A stretch of 64,000 nucleotides of DNA from Rhopalosiphum padi (GCF_020882245.1 NC_083600.1:23994001-24058000), one strand, 5' to 3'. Counted from the stretch's first letter, positions 37,331-50,978 are shown. Numbers and translations are program-made. Notes: generated from the letters alone by a model not told the origin.

Positions 37331-40129
37331 ACGACACGAGACTTTATAATAATTTAGTGTTTTCATTCGGAACGACTTCTATTATTTTTATTTCAAGATA
37401 CACATCGAATAATTAATTTACGACAGTTCCCTTCGTCATCTTCTCTAAAAGTAAACCATGTGATTAACATCGGAGAAAACGCGGGTTGATGTTTCGTATG
37501 TCATATCATAATATACATATACCTATACTCTATACCTATCTACCATATTATATATATACTTTATAATATTATAATGTACACACAATAAGACGTGAATTAG
37601 CTTTTACAAGATGGAACATTTCTAGACACGTTTTAAAACGTTGTCATTACAACTTATATATATATAGTTAATAATACGATACATAACAAAAGTAATATAT
37701 CTACGGTTTATAAACCAAAAAACACTGATGAGCTATATTCCTATATACGTATAACGTATGTATATATTGTTAATTTTATATACTCTTAAGTATAATATCA
37801 TCATATTTAGGTATCTCCTACGGTGTCGATCTGGATCATAATTTGGTCATTGGCACAATAATTTTCAATGAGCCGTTGTAAATAAGCGACTTTTTTTAAA
37901 ATTTTATAAATCCAAAATAAATTATTGACATTAGACCTATACTCATTAAAAATTGTAATTTATTTAATATATTTAATATATTTAATATATTTAATTAATT
38001 GATACAATTATCTTAAGGCTTGAAACTGATTAATCTATAAAAATCTTTGAAAAAATACACTTTAAAATTACCTAAAAATGTCAATAATATAGGTACTATA
38101 TATTTTTTTTTAATATATAATATACAGTACCGGGTGATAGAGCTTAGATTAAGATTCAGTTTTTCAAAAATTATGTAATAATTTGAAGAGTAAATTTACA
38201 TTGGGATTATTTTAAAAAAGATGGTCTTTGACAATTATTATGATCGAAATATTTTCAATTGAGTTTATTCCAATTGTCAATGAAACAGAAACAAGAAATG
38301 AAAATTCCCACTTGTTGACACACACACTCACTGCCGGCCTATATTGGCTATATTGTACAGAATTATTGCCTATTAACTATACCGGTTACCGTCAAATTTG
38401 CGAAGGTGGAAACCATTTTGACATAGTTCAAATATAATTTACACATGACTTGACAAAAAAAAAAAAAAAATCAAGACGTCCAAAGCCATTAATATGGAAA
38501 TATGCTTTTAGTTCCATAAAAATTATTTAGTATGCTGTGATTTTCCGGTTCCATTATTTACCTTGGTACAATTCCAGTTTTTATACTCCAATAAGTCTAA
38601 CATCATTCCTATACAAATATATTGATTGTTTAATGTCGACATTTGAATTTTTCTTTTTGCATAATATTAAAAGAAAACATTATGGTTGACGACTACACAA
38701 TATTAACGTTTAGTTTTATGATAATTATACAATATACATTATACATTTGTTATTTATACATATACGTTGTTTATGCTTTTATTTAAAAAAATAATTCGAT
38801 TTAAACCTCAATATTATATTTTCGAACTATTTATATTTACTTATCGAAGTATATTTGCTTATTCTGGTGGAGCGCGTAAGTATATAATATTATAATAATA
38901 GATAAAATGTTTAAATATATTTTTGTATCAATATATTATCCGTTCCTTCTGCGACTCGTACACCAATATCAATAATTTAATATGACGTGATTTCTCCTAT
39001 TAAGTTTTTCTCCGTCGATAATTGCAATAATCAATAATTCATTATTTAACGCGTGTAGAATATAGGTAATCTGTATTCTATATTTGAACAATATCATACG
39101 GCAATTTAATTGTAATTTTTTAAAAGCTCGTACGTGTACTACACACAATGTTGCGTAATATTGATAAGTGTGTGAATATTATTTTTTTACGTACGACCTT
39201 ATCCGATTCTCATTAATACGACGATGGATATGCCGAACAAGTATAAATAATATATTATATTAGTATTAATACGCGTAAATCGACTAGAATTATATAAGTA
39301 TAGAAACATTAGAAAAACACGAACTATGTTATATATTTTATTTATATACAGGTACGATACACGTCAACTATTTCACACGGCCGATATCTATTTAAATTTT
39401 AAACCGACGCGATATGCAATAACGTCATTATAATAAATTATTGTACATAATATAAGTAGGTCTTTTTACGAAACGTCTGAATTAACGCGTCGTTCACCGT
39501 ATACAAATAATAATTAATAATATGCAAGTGTGCGTGTAAAATATAATACGAATATATATATGTATATATAGATAGCAACAGCGAACAACGATGTGCAATG
39601 TATATATTATAATAATACATATACACACACAACATTACAATAATTATTATTATTGCACGTTCAAACCGTCTGGTAACCACTTGTTGCCGGTCGTCTCCAA
39701 ACCGGCATTTCGGTGGAAATATATTCATCTTGCGCATAATATTATTGTAATAACCCGGCGGCGGTGGCAACGTCGTCGTAGTGCGTATATTATACTGTTA
39801 TCTCACCCGTACGCTACGGATCGCAACAGGTGTCGCCTAACCTAACCGCGCGCGGGTACAGTAATGTCAGTAATATATTATTACTCTTATATAGCAATCT
39901 CCGTGCCGTACAGTAACTATATTTATAATAACATTACATTATCAGCGAGTATCTCAAACAAAAGGTCATCACAATTTTTTAAAAATGATTCCCTTTTTTT
40001 TAAAAAAAACAATAAAGTATAACGCATGTAGCATATGCATATATGAGGTACCTATATAATGTAATAATAATACAAGCGATTTGGTTAAAAAATATGAGGG
40101 ACTTTGACATGATACGATAGTGACCTGCA
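37331..40129. other. A/T-rich stretch, no gene recognised
   Basis: Mostly A/T-rich. A 69-codon plus-strand frame at 38228..38437 is followed 18 nt later by an A-run at 38456..38470, which could mark a decayed retroposed copy, but the frame matches nothing I know. CpG content rises at 39660..39860. Confidence 0.4.
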
Positions 40130-40930
40130 GCGTTGACCAGTGTTGGAGGGCACTATATATATTGTCAACAGCTGTTTCGTCCCGCTGATCTCGGCGTTGG
40201 ATAAAGAACCGGAGTGTTGTATATCGCGATCATCATGCAGTTCTATAATTCGTGTTCGCTACAACGACAAGTAATTCCAAAAGATTTTTGGGCACAATGT
40301 CATAGTGTACGAAATACGACGATATCATAATATTATATGCCTACCTGTATACACGATAAACGGTCGGCGGATTGTTGCAGAGGCATCGCGACGACCGTCC
40401 GTTCGTTACGCACGTCTCAAATAATTATCTCCTGTTGTCCTGGTATATAGTTTTATATATACTGCAGTAGGTGCGTATAATATAGTGTCTTGAAACGATA
40501 AGAACAAAACGACGTCGACGAAGACGTGCGATATGCATCTTGCGATCCCCGCGTATGCGGCTGTGGAATATAATATAATATATCCCGTATACGCGTTTAA
40601 GCCGCGTAAATGAAAAAAAAAAAAAAATGTTTTTACGACTTTTCGTCTGCGTTTGCTTTTCAGGAGACGTGTCGGGCGACGGATATTTTTTTTAAAACCG
40701 ACGTCGTGCGCGGCCGAGGTGGAAACGTCATAATAATAATGTTATGTACCTATTAAACTTAAACAGTCTACGCACGTCGGACGGACGGACGAACGGTCGT
40801 CGAATGTGTGCGTGTGACCCGACGGGACCCCGTCGACGACGATGACGACGTTTCCTGTTCCGGTCTCGACCGTGGCCGAAAGGTCTCGCGCCGACGACGA
40901 CACGTCCTCCTCGCACGAGGGGGTTAAGTA
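40130..40930. promoter_or_regulatory. Large CpG-rich island
   Basis: The largest G/C-rich block outside the Sox15-like promoter. It has a perfect 10-bp palindrome AACAGCTGTT (E-box CAGCTG) at 40167..40176. An exon-like segment on the plus strand at 40664..40718 sits between a pyrimidine-rich CAG and a GAG|GTGGAA donor. Minus-strand frames at 40742..40981 look protein-like with G/C-rich third positions, but lack an ATG and an upstream acceptor. Most likely a promoter or enhancer island, possibly for a non-coding transcript. Confidence 0.35.
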
Positions 40931-43079
40931 TATTGGTGTAGTATAATATAATATATGATATGATATTATAATATGCGACACGAGTATTCACTTAAGTCTG
41001 GCGGCGCACGATCGTACAACTACGTACGTATTATATAATACTATGTAATATACCTGATGTAGCTATATAAGCTATATTATATACCAATCTTACATTATAA
41101 TTTATAATAATAATATTATATCAACGCCTTTTCGAACTAAAACGAAAATCCGTCTCGAATGTTCACCTCATTCTGCGTTTATAATAAATGTATACAGGGT
41201 GATTCTATTTATACAATTTTCAGGACTTTAGTATAGCTGTTACAATGACCTATGCATTATGACGTATATTTTCGCTAAAAATATTTTCAAACAACATCGA
41301 CATGTATTTAAAAACTATATTATTCCGGGTATATGAAATAAAAAACCAAAAAAATCTCCACGTTAAAATATCAGAATTTTTTTAAAATCAAATAAAACAT
41401 TCAAGTTATAAAATACACAAAAACCGACCGGCATATAATTCCCATGTTTCTAGATCGGTTTAATTGCGTAAAATGAAAACATCCACATCTCAGCTCTAGG
41501 TCGAATGAATTTGATCTCATTAGACACCGCGAGCGTTCAAAATGCTCACGTTTGTTGCTGGCGATAGTTGTATGAGACGTGTTCAGTAAACTGTTGCAGC
41601 CGTGTGAACGGCTGTTTCATAAAATAACATTCATTGAAGTGCGCAGTGAGTCCAGCAGCAGAGTGGGCCACATGAAGTAAATCTCTCAGAATGAAATTAC
41701 GTGTCACGTCAAAGGTTTAGTCACCTTTTAATATCGCGTACCAATAGGTGTATTGCGTAAAGGCGATTATTCGAGTTCATTGCTTATCAGGTACAATAGT
41801 TACGTAGACAACCAGTACTTCCACGCCCGCTCCGCTGTTAAGTTCGTACAACATAATATAATTATATTGTTAATTATATTGTATCATTATAGTGGTTCTC
41901 AAATCGGCCGTCGTCATGAGTAGAACGAATACTTGACTACTTCTGTAAGACTGTAACTGTATATAACATAAATTAAATTTTTGTCAACACATCCTGTTCA
42001 ATGGTGTCAATATCTGGTAGTATCTGAATATCGTAAAGCATAGGTATTATGGTATTATCTATAACTTTACTGCAACAAAATCGTTTTATTATATTATAAT
42101 ATATCTTATACCAATTATTTTTAAAATAATATTAAATAGTTACAGGTTTTGTAATTATTATAATTAGCGTTAATCATCATATGCATACAAATTATTTTTG
42201 TTTTAATTATACGTCATAGAAATTGTATTTTTTATAGTCATAAATATTAAATATTACTTTATTTACCAAATAATTTTACAGTATTTAAGCAATATAGTCG
42301 ATTAAAAAAAAAGCACGAACGCATATTTTTATATATTTAAAAAATATTAATACGCAGCTGATGGTTTCCTCGAAAAACGGAACACGCACACACAGAACCT
42401 ATTATTCTGTGTGGCTAATATATATTAAAATATATTAATTTCTCCTTAATAGAAAAATGCTATATACTAAGATCCGATAGCTTAATTTATAGTATAAAAC
42501 ATACCGGGCACGTATAAATATTCCAGATAGACCCAGAAAAAACTTCGAAGGGAGGAGGGATTATATTATATCAATAACAATTTCAAATAATTAAAAGTTA
42601 TGAATTATATAATATACAAGTAAAATGTATTTGTATAGTACTTTATCATTTTATGGGAGAAGAAGGGGAAGTCGAACCCCTAAAACTCTCGCTATATACG
42701 TGCCTGGTAGGTATCGGCGATATGAGACTAGCGTCTTGGTGATGTATGAGTATGTATATACGCGACGTATGTGAAAAGTATAATATAAATTGGTCGAGCG
42801 AGAAACGGTCTAATATTTCTAAACAATTGTTGCTGCCTAAATCGTCGTTTTTTTTTCAAAATGTCTCATCTGTTGACGGCAGACGCGATCGCGCCTATCC
42901 ATGTGATTCATAACATATTAGTATATCATAAAAAAAAACGTGTTCGCATTATACTCGACGCCAATACCGTAATGTCAGTGCGTAGGTATTTGCTGTGCCG
43001 AATCACAATAAATATTATAATTTATAATATAATAATGTACTGTACGAAAACACCATAAAATAGTGATATTGCCCAACGA
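40931..43079. other. Mostly A/T-rich stretch with a possible transposon remnant
   Basis: Apart from 41193..41880, listed separately, this is A/T-rich. A short segment at 42660..42710 with a T-arm-like GGTTCGACTTC on the minus strand resembles neither a full tRNA nor a known repeat that I can name. Confidence 0.4.
41193..41880. mobile_element. Possible transposon-derived segment
   Basis: Begins with TACAGGGTGATTC, a terminal-type word I recall from interspersed insect repeats, and continues into unique-looking sequence of higher G/C content (41500..41850) unlike the flanks. No open frame of note and no matching opposite terminus were found, so both the borders and the call are uncertain. Confidence 0.25.
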
Positions 43080-43545
43080 AAATCTCGTGGCGCGCGCGCG
43101 CGGTGAAGGCGTCGACGCGTCGATTTTCGTTGTTTACATTGTTATTGTTGGTTTTTTTTTCGTCTAATGTGCGAGCACGAGAAACGGCGATCGTACGACG
43201 ATGATTATTACATGAATGATCGGAGAGAGCTAACGCTAGAGATTTGCAGAGGGTGGGACAGAGAGAGTGAGAGAGAGTGAGTGAGTGCGAGCGCACTAGA
43301 GATAAATATATGTAAACAGTTGTAGGGCATCGGTCACGACGGCTGATGGGTGCCCGCCGATACGACGTGCGCCGGGCACGACTGATTGATTTATAGAGGC
43401 GCGTCTCCTCCGGCTCCGGCGGCGGACATCGGTTTACTATTATTATTATTATTGTTATTATCATATTAACACACTGTTGCACGGGTCCGTCGTCGGGCGA
43501 GGGGGTGAGGTGAGAGGGACGTGTACCTACCGACCTCGCCTCCAC
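43080..43545. promoter_or_regulatory. CpG-rich island with GC, GA and GTGA repeats
   Basis: A G/C-rich block holding a CG run (43090..43102), GAGAGAGTGA repeats (43261..43290), an ATT run (43437..43456) and CpG-rich ends. A 176-codon minus-strand frame spans it but starts only at GTG and translates the repeats as Ser-Leu-His strings, so I do not call a gene. GAGA-type repeats in CpG-rich DNA suggest an open-chromatin regulatory element. Confidence 0.3.
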
Positions 43546-46500
43546 AACGTCGTGTACATTATAATAACATTAACGTATAATAAACGCTATAATGTGTATA
43601 ATACGCTACGATATTAACTATATAGTATTTAAAAAAATAAAAACATCATTTTCGTCGTATAATACTATGTGTGTTATGTTATTATACAATTTATACATAA
43701 TATTCTACGAGTATATTAAACGGCCTCGGCGACCGAATTACGACCGACCATAATACATATTATATTTTATATATACGCATATCACATCTTGAAGTGTATC
43801 TCTTTGCGACCACTCCCCTCTCTCTCACACATCGTGGTCCACGGCGTGTACCTCAGACTGTATCTCACATTCTTATACATTTTTAGAACGTGACACTTTG
43901 AATTCAAATGGTATTCGAGATAGTGGGCACGCTTGCAACTATATATATATATATAAGAATAGTCGTTACTCGGAAGTTACTGGTGGTCGATGCGCGAAAG
44001 CTTTTTAAAATAAATATATATATATACGTAATATGTATATGTTTACCACCGTGATGTGTTGATTATAAATTTTTGATAATTTAAATTTAAATTATGTCAG
44101 GTAACTACATACTCATATAATTCTACAAATCACATATAACAAGCATGATTCCGCAGTGCACGTATATTACGTTTTACTCGTATACTCGATATATCAATAT
44201 GTATATCTACGATTGTCAATGTATTGTATAAGCAATAAACGATGGTGACAAAATATGACTTTTTTTTTGTTTACTTTCAAAATGATAGGAAAAAAGTTGT
44301 GTTTGTGCGTCAAGTAGCAAAACGACGATTATTGTACCCGAGCTTTATTTTATTTTTTATAATCTCACGCTGCAGCTGATGTATTATTTTTACTGTTTAA
44401 CAATTTTGATTATCGAAGGTCACAGATATCTATTATGGATACCTACACCTATATAACGATTCACGTTTAATTGTATGTCAATTAAACAAGCGTACAAAAG
44501 ATATAACAATCGTCGCACGTTCAGACGATCGTGAAATAAAAGATGAGCTTTTGAATCATTCGCTTCGGTGGCGATAGGTTTCCGTGCATAACAGTATCGT
44601 ATATATAAATATCAATTATATTATACTATATATAATATGAATATAATATTGCTCGTTTGATATAAGATTCTACGGGTTTAAAAAATATTATTTACAGACC
44701 AAAAAGATTGGAATACGATGTGTGTGTATGTCGCCGCCGCCGTGTTGGCGTGTCTTATAATACGTACGGCTGTCCGTAAAGTAGCAGTGTGTGTATAATA
44801 TAATATATATGTATCACGTGGTGCACTGTACGCCTGCACGGCAGACGTGTATGGATTACAAAATGTGTGTTAACTGTTTAAATAAATCAAAATAAAAATC
44901 ACCCAAGTGTATAGTAATATATATTTTTAGGAATAAAATTACGCGCGTGTTTCGATTTCAAAAGCACAGTGCACGACACGTTACAGTATACAAAAGTAAA
45001 TTTTTCTGTACACATATAATATAATATGATGGCAACGATTGTAGCAGGACGCATCGTAGTAGATCTCCGACAGCGATATAAGGTGTATTTACCTATTTCG
45101 TTTGATCAAAACCGTTTACGGTCTAATGTCATAGAGACCGTTCGTCAAGTGTGGTTTTTGTTTGATTTAGAATATTTTATTTATTGTCATTATATACATT
45201 TAAGTATTTGGTTCCAATGATGGCATAATATAATATTATAATTTATATTAAGTATGTGCCATGTGTTCGTGCCCGCATGGGTCACTGATATATATTATAC
45301 AACTATATAAGTACTTACATACATAATATAATATTGTAAATAATGTTCACATAGATAATTTTTTTTAAACATAACCTATGTAATTTTTAATTCATATCAT
45401 ATATACATTCTCAAACTTCGGGAATTAATTGATAAGGGTTACCAACAATCGATGATATGAATGATATACTATTATGTATACATATACAAGAAAAATATTT
45501 TAAGTTGCCAGAAAAAAACTGAATGTCTAATTTCAATGATAGAAGTTAGGTACTTTTAATATTTGTAAATCAATGTTATCACTATCGATGATAACTGTTT
45601 AAAATTATATTTTATAATATGTATTCTAATTTAAATGTTATTCTAATTTTGATTTTTAACCAAACAACGTGTAGTTTTGTATCTTACATTAAAATTATAA
45701 CTACGTTTATTGAATACGTTAAAAAAGTTCAATTCTATAATGCTATACAATAGAAAATCTGTTGTCTATATATTTTTGGACGTTTTTGGAAATAAGTTAT
45801 AATTTTAGATTTGAAGATGAACCCATTATTATTATATAGAACAAGTCACTTGAAATTATACGTCATATTATTTGGGGGTTCTTCGTTTTGACGGTTTATT
45901 GTCGTCTTATATTAAATAAACGCCATTGTGAAATTTCGTCCACCTACTATATTAGTCACTCATGCAGATTGTTAAGACGCAAACCCTAAACACATCATAG
46001 TATTACATAAAACATAATAAATAAATACAATATAAAATACGAGTATAGGTCAGCTTAATGATCTGCGAAACACGACGCAGTAGTGTGATTTTCTATAAAA
46101 CAAGCTAGACCTACAGCACGTGGAGGCTATTATGCTAACTTTGACGACGTGAAAGACTTGACTAATAGCTTCTGTTTTTTTCATTCACCGTCATGCAGCA
46201 GAACAATATATAACGCATAATTTATACACATACATATTACATGCATGTATATACCATGGTACATATCATCTATATATATATATATATATATACACTGACC
46301 AGTCTGGTGTGACACCCTATATACTTTATTATGGTCTTTTGGTTGGGGGCATGTATACATAATATATATAATATACAATATACACCGAGAAGGTCGTTAT
46401 TATAACCCCCCCCTGGATTGACTTCGTCGCTCCTTCGTCAGTAATTGATTGCTTTTGCTCGGTCACTTCCTTCGGCATTTCCTCCGAATATCACTCAATT

Positions 46501-49095
46501 AAATATGTATATAGATATTATCATCTTTGTACGTTTTGTGCTTCTGGTAGTCCAGGATAAAAAGTTTTCTCTTGTATATTTATTTGTTTGTACACACGAA
46601 AATAAATCCTCGGTTAGTGCACACAGAACGGTTTAACGGAATACAATATTAATATATAATATATATATATATATTTACATTTTATATATATACAAAAACA
46701 TTTTTTTACATTTTTCATAACAATTAGCTAGAACAATTTTTATTTTTAATACTACTTTAATATTATAAAACAACGTGTGCAATGTGCATATGCTTTAGGG
46801 ATCTTTCAAAAGATGACACGTTGAGTGTTAATGTTAAATTTCAATACATATCTTATTTAGTTATTTTTTTAAAGCTTTAAAGTTAAAATGTATTATTATA
46901 TTTTATGCATTTATGTATTATATTGCGTTGTAATTGTCATAACACGCTATAAGTAATATTCTGAATGCTATCAGATTTTAAAAATAATAATAATAAAAAA
47001 AAAAATTATCGTAGATATATACTTTTTAGTCTTTGAAAACATATTTAGAAACTCTGATGTAAATTATTATGAAATTATTGAAGAAATATTATTATTCCTT
47101 TATAGCGATAATCTTCGGATTGACAATATATAAAGGTACTAGTTATAAGTATAATATATAAAATAGTGTAATATTATGTACTCGTATTGTAATATTGTAT
47201 CATTTAATGTTTACGCAGTAAGACAAACTTTGAAAAAAATTATAAATTAAGGAACAATAATAATATAACGAATGTATATATTGTTAAATTTAATTATGAA
47301 AAATCAGAGAAAAAAGTGGTGCACAAAATATAAATCACTCAAACAATCTTTTAACTGTATATTATATTATAAGAAACATAGCATAGCCGCGTAGGTGGCA
47401 TAAGTGACCTATTGGTCGAATTCAATTTTTCAAATACTTAAATATTATACTATATTATATAGCTATAACCTATAGGTATCTAAGCACAGTATTATAATAA
47501 TTATTTTATATTATACACAAATGTGAACTCGCGTTTTTACAAATTTTTTCTTTCCCCCTCTTTCTACACCACTTTGCTTTCGTCCTGACGAATAAATTGG
47601 GACCACCGACGTCACGGTCTGACGGTGGAATCGCACGCATGGTTGGTAGCATTTCGGCCGCAGCATATAATATATTTACGAATATATACATGTACTTGCG
47701 TATACGCGCGGCTGCTGCGCGTACAGTCGTTACGTGACAGGAAACAGGAAACGCCGCACGAAGAAAACAAACAGCCTAAATAATTCCGAACATCGTCCGA
47801 CTAATACAACCCTTTTTCCACTGCTTTTACACTGTTTTTGGTTTTGTTTTAAATCTATATACTACGTCTTTAAATATACAGTATATATACACGCGTTATG
47901 AATTACTGCACGCGTATAAATATATATATATAAATACATATTACACCCGTTGGTATGCTGATGCCTGATATATATTATATACATATTAGTATATATTATG
48001 TATATGTGGGCACCTTCTGGGTACGGGTTGACGCCCGTTTAAAAAATACCGTTTGTCATAATATTGAACCGAGTCGTTTCCACATAATTAGATCTAATTA
48101 TACGAACGCCGCGGCCGTTCTATAGTACCTATATATATATATGTATGAATATACGACGTAATGCTCCGATATATTTTTTACGCAAGATTTATACATATAC
48201 CACCATACGTTTTAGTTATTAATAATATTATTATATTTTATACGGAGTCGAGATTTATGACAGTCAATCTTTAACGCCGTATAATATGTATCAATGTACC
48301 TACGAATATGTAGGTGACTATATGTTCTATGACTTCTATGTGTTTTTAGGTGTGTGTGTATGTGACATGTATGTGTGCGTGTGTCGTTGTTGATCTTCTG
48401 ATACCAATACAATATCATGCTGAACATTGATTTCTTGTATGAATACAATTGTCACTATATTATAATAATTAGAGCGCTGTTAACATAATATGTACCATAA
48501 AAATGCATATCAAATAACAAAATATCAGTTTAAAATATGCAATTATAATTTCAATAAATGCACAAAATACACAAAGTACATACTCGCTATTGAGACTAGT
48601 TTCTAAATCTAAAATTATATTAAGTGGGTCACGTATATTTATAGTTTATAAGCAGAGACCATCAAATGTATGATCCAAAATTACAACAGTGCAACGTCCG
48701 TAAAGTATATTGTTATAGAAATAAATTATGTAAACATATATTATTATGTTATTATATCGGCTGTTGCAATGGACACCATTTAAAAACGTTTTAAGCGTTC
48801 GAGTTCGTTGGTTTGACAACAAGTATTTTAATATAATACTACGATAAAGAGGTATTTAGTAAGCACTTCAGTGTATACATATTTTAGCTGAGAAATATTC
48901 AGAAAGATTAAAAAAATAATATTTTCTAACAAAAACTTGGAGATTTTTTACGACCCCGCTTTCGTGAACGCAAAGCACTGCGCGTATTATTTTTACATGT
49001 TCAATATTCGCAGTCGTGACACCGTTAGTTATAACATTTACTTATGTATATTATTATATGTACATAATATATTATTATAATCACTCGGGCGCGCG
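43546..49095. other. A/T-rich stretch, no gene recognised
   Basis: Many TA runs (for example 46269..46291), a C-run near 46407, and small CpG-rich patches near 44720..44860 and 47540..47780. The remaining frames are short and unsupported. Confidence 0.5.
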
Positions 49096-49324
49096 TTATA
49101 ATTTCATTTCTGATGCCGCGCGTATGCACCTTCCGACAGCCACTTCCGGTTCACATGGCAGTGTAGGTACTATAAGGAGATTCTTCGATATAAATGTAAC
49201 GCATTGTACCTCACCTCCAACATCGTCCAAACCATTCTCGTCATCGTATACATAGTCAGTACACCGCGGTCGTCGCCGCCATCGTTTATTTTCACTATCA
49301 TAATCAAAGCGCCGTTTCGACAAC
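49096..49324 (-). CDS. Candidate terminal (or internal) exon of an unrecognised gene
   Basis: After a TTATTATTTAG acceptor at 49325, an open frame of 75 residues runs to a TAA at 49098..49096. It is basic at first (KRRF, KRWRRRPR), then acidic (DDENGLDDVGG), and ends with a cysteine-containing segment (LPCEPEVAVGRC). This is more protein-like than any other unassigned frame here. A good donor, GGAG|GTGAGG at 49215/49214, offers an alternative internal exon of 110 nt. I do not recognise the family and found no matching upstream exon in phase. The minus-strand frame at 49718..49918 (from an ATG at 49818) was checked but its donors do not fit. It could also be a transposon fragment or chance. 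Confidence 0.3.
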
Positions 49325-49926
49325 CTAAATAATAATATAATATAGTAACTTATTAATCGTAGTGACTTTAGTATGACACTTTCGATAATTATTATACACT
49401 GCCAGTAAATCAAAGCATTTATACAATATTATAATTTCTCCCGAATCGATCGGAAACTGCGCATACTCGTCGAAAGGCTATTAACATATATATATATATA
49501 TATATAACGATTCCAATAATATTCGCGATCGTGTTGTGATATGCGTACATAGCCGATTCTTTAGAGAAATAACGGTGTTTCTAGTTCGTCATCAATTCGT
49601 CTATTTCTCTCTCTATATATATATAAAGTTAGCGAATAAAGATGTATAATATAAGTATAGCAGTAAAGTCGGTAAAATCAAACATAGGGCAGGGATTTGT
49701 GTAAACATAACTTTATATTATATACATACATCACGTATGCTGAAACGATAGCATAAAGATCCCGCAGTTTCTACGCCACGAAGTGAGTGCGCAACGAATG
49801 TGAACGACAAATCATTCATTTTAAGCACACAAAACATAAGTTGGTGTATAATTATAGTAGTACGTAACGAGCACATTACGCACGCGGTAATGATGTGCGT
49901 TAAGCATATATTTAACACGCGTGTCG

Positions 49927-49950
49927 CGTATCGATCTTCAGATCGATACG
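49927..49950. repeat. Near-perfect 24-bp palindrome
   Basis: CGTATCGATCT and AGATCGATACG are exact reverse complements with only TC between. Each arm contains TATCGAT, close to the DRE/BEAF-type core known from insect promoters and boundaries. A further GATCGAT lies at about 49961. Confidence 0.6.
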
Positions 49951-50152
49951 GTCTTATTGGATCGATTGGTTCTGCAGACTATTATGTAGACGCATTGTCG
50001 AAAACACCGCATTTGGACGTATTAGTATTAAGTACGATATATAATATGTTTTCACATTAGCGCCCACGCCCCGTCGACGACGAGGTCTTTCGCGCGCCAC
50101 AAGCCCCGACACCGGACTCGCGACTAGGTTAGGCCCACCACACGACTGTATG

Positions 50153-50153
<1 letters not shown>

Positions 50154-50186
<33 letters not shown>
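50154..50186. repeat. (ATT)11 trinucleotide repeat
   Basis: A perfect ATT run of about 33 nt. Confidence 0.9.
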
Positions 50187-50187
<1 letters not shown>

Positions 50188-50582
50188 GGTATTTAATGTA
50201 CGATATGCATGGCAATAGAGGTATAGTGTGTACTGGGAATTTTTTCCGGTGGTGATGGTGCGGCACTGGTCGGTGGAGGTATATACCTACCTATCGAACA
50301 TCATATAGGAAGGAAGCGTCTCGGGTGGGCGTATTAATAATATAATATACGTACCTACATAGAGGCAAATTATTATTATATATATTACTATTACCGCGTG
50401 CGAGGGAAATCGCCATAATAATAAAAAAATATATATACCTAATATATAATAATAATAACAGTAACGTTATAATAATCATAATAACTATACGACGATGATA
50501 ATACGTCGTGAACGAGTCGATCGCGGGAGAGGTGCACATGTATCGATCGATGGCGGGGTAATTAGCTCGGGACCCGGGAACC

Positions 50583-50702
50583 GGTATTGTACGTATATAT
50601 AGGTACGCGCCCAGATCGTAATCGTACACACTCTTTTAATAAATGACTAAATGTTTTAAAAGTTGTTATTAGTGAAAAAAATAAACACACACACACTTGC
50701 AG
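50583..50702. repeat. Direct repeat, copy A (about 120 bp)
   Basis: This segment from GGTATTGTACG to CACTTGCAG recurs at 51548..51667 with roughly a dozen substitutions and small indels over 120 bp. The shared text includes TATATATAGGTAC, CTCTTTTAATAAA and GACTAAATG. Copy A ends with a purer CA run. The pair, 965 bp apart start to start, suggests a local duplication or a repeat family. Confidence 0.8.
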
Positions 50703-50978
50703 ATTACGTGTATTAGTAAATATTTTTTCATCGTACATAATGCCTTACACATAATGCCAAACCTTTATTACAGTAAGTATATTTATGTATTTTAATATAA
50801 TTTATACTTATTGAGTATTATTATTACATTGATGCTGAATTTTACCACAACGACGGTCCGTTATTGTACTAACTCCGGGATATCAGTGTTTCATTCATCA
50901 TATGAAAACCGCATCATGGCGGATGATATACGTGTCGAATAATGTTGTCAGCGAACGTGATGTTTTATTATTATTCTT

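Larger units (their letters stand above)
49325..50582. other. Mixed stretch with palindrome and ATT repeat
   Basis: Contains the palindrome at 49927..49950, CpG-rich sequence at 50060..50140, and the ATT run at 50154..50186. No supported gene. Confidence 0.4.

Noticed and set aside
40742..40981. Minus-strand frame with coding-like third positions as a gene
   Set aside because: No ATG, no AG acceptor near the start of the G/C-rich part, and alternative frames over the same DNA are equally open. Kept only as a finding on the island.
42655..42710. tRNA-like B-box GGTTCGACTTC on the minus strand
   Set aside because: No A-box at the expected distance and no acceptor or anticodon stem can be drawn.
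43015..43545. 176-codon minus-strand open frame
   Set aside because: It starts at GTG rather than ATG, and much of it is translated GA, CG and ATT repeats. No domain or splice signals; long frames are expected in G/C-rich islands.
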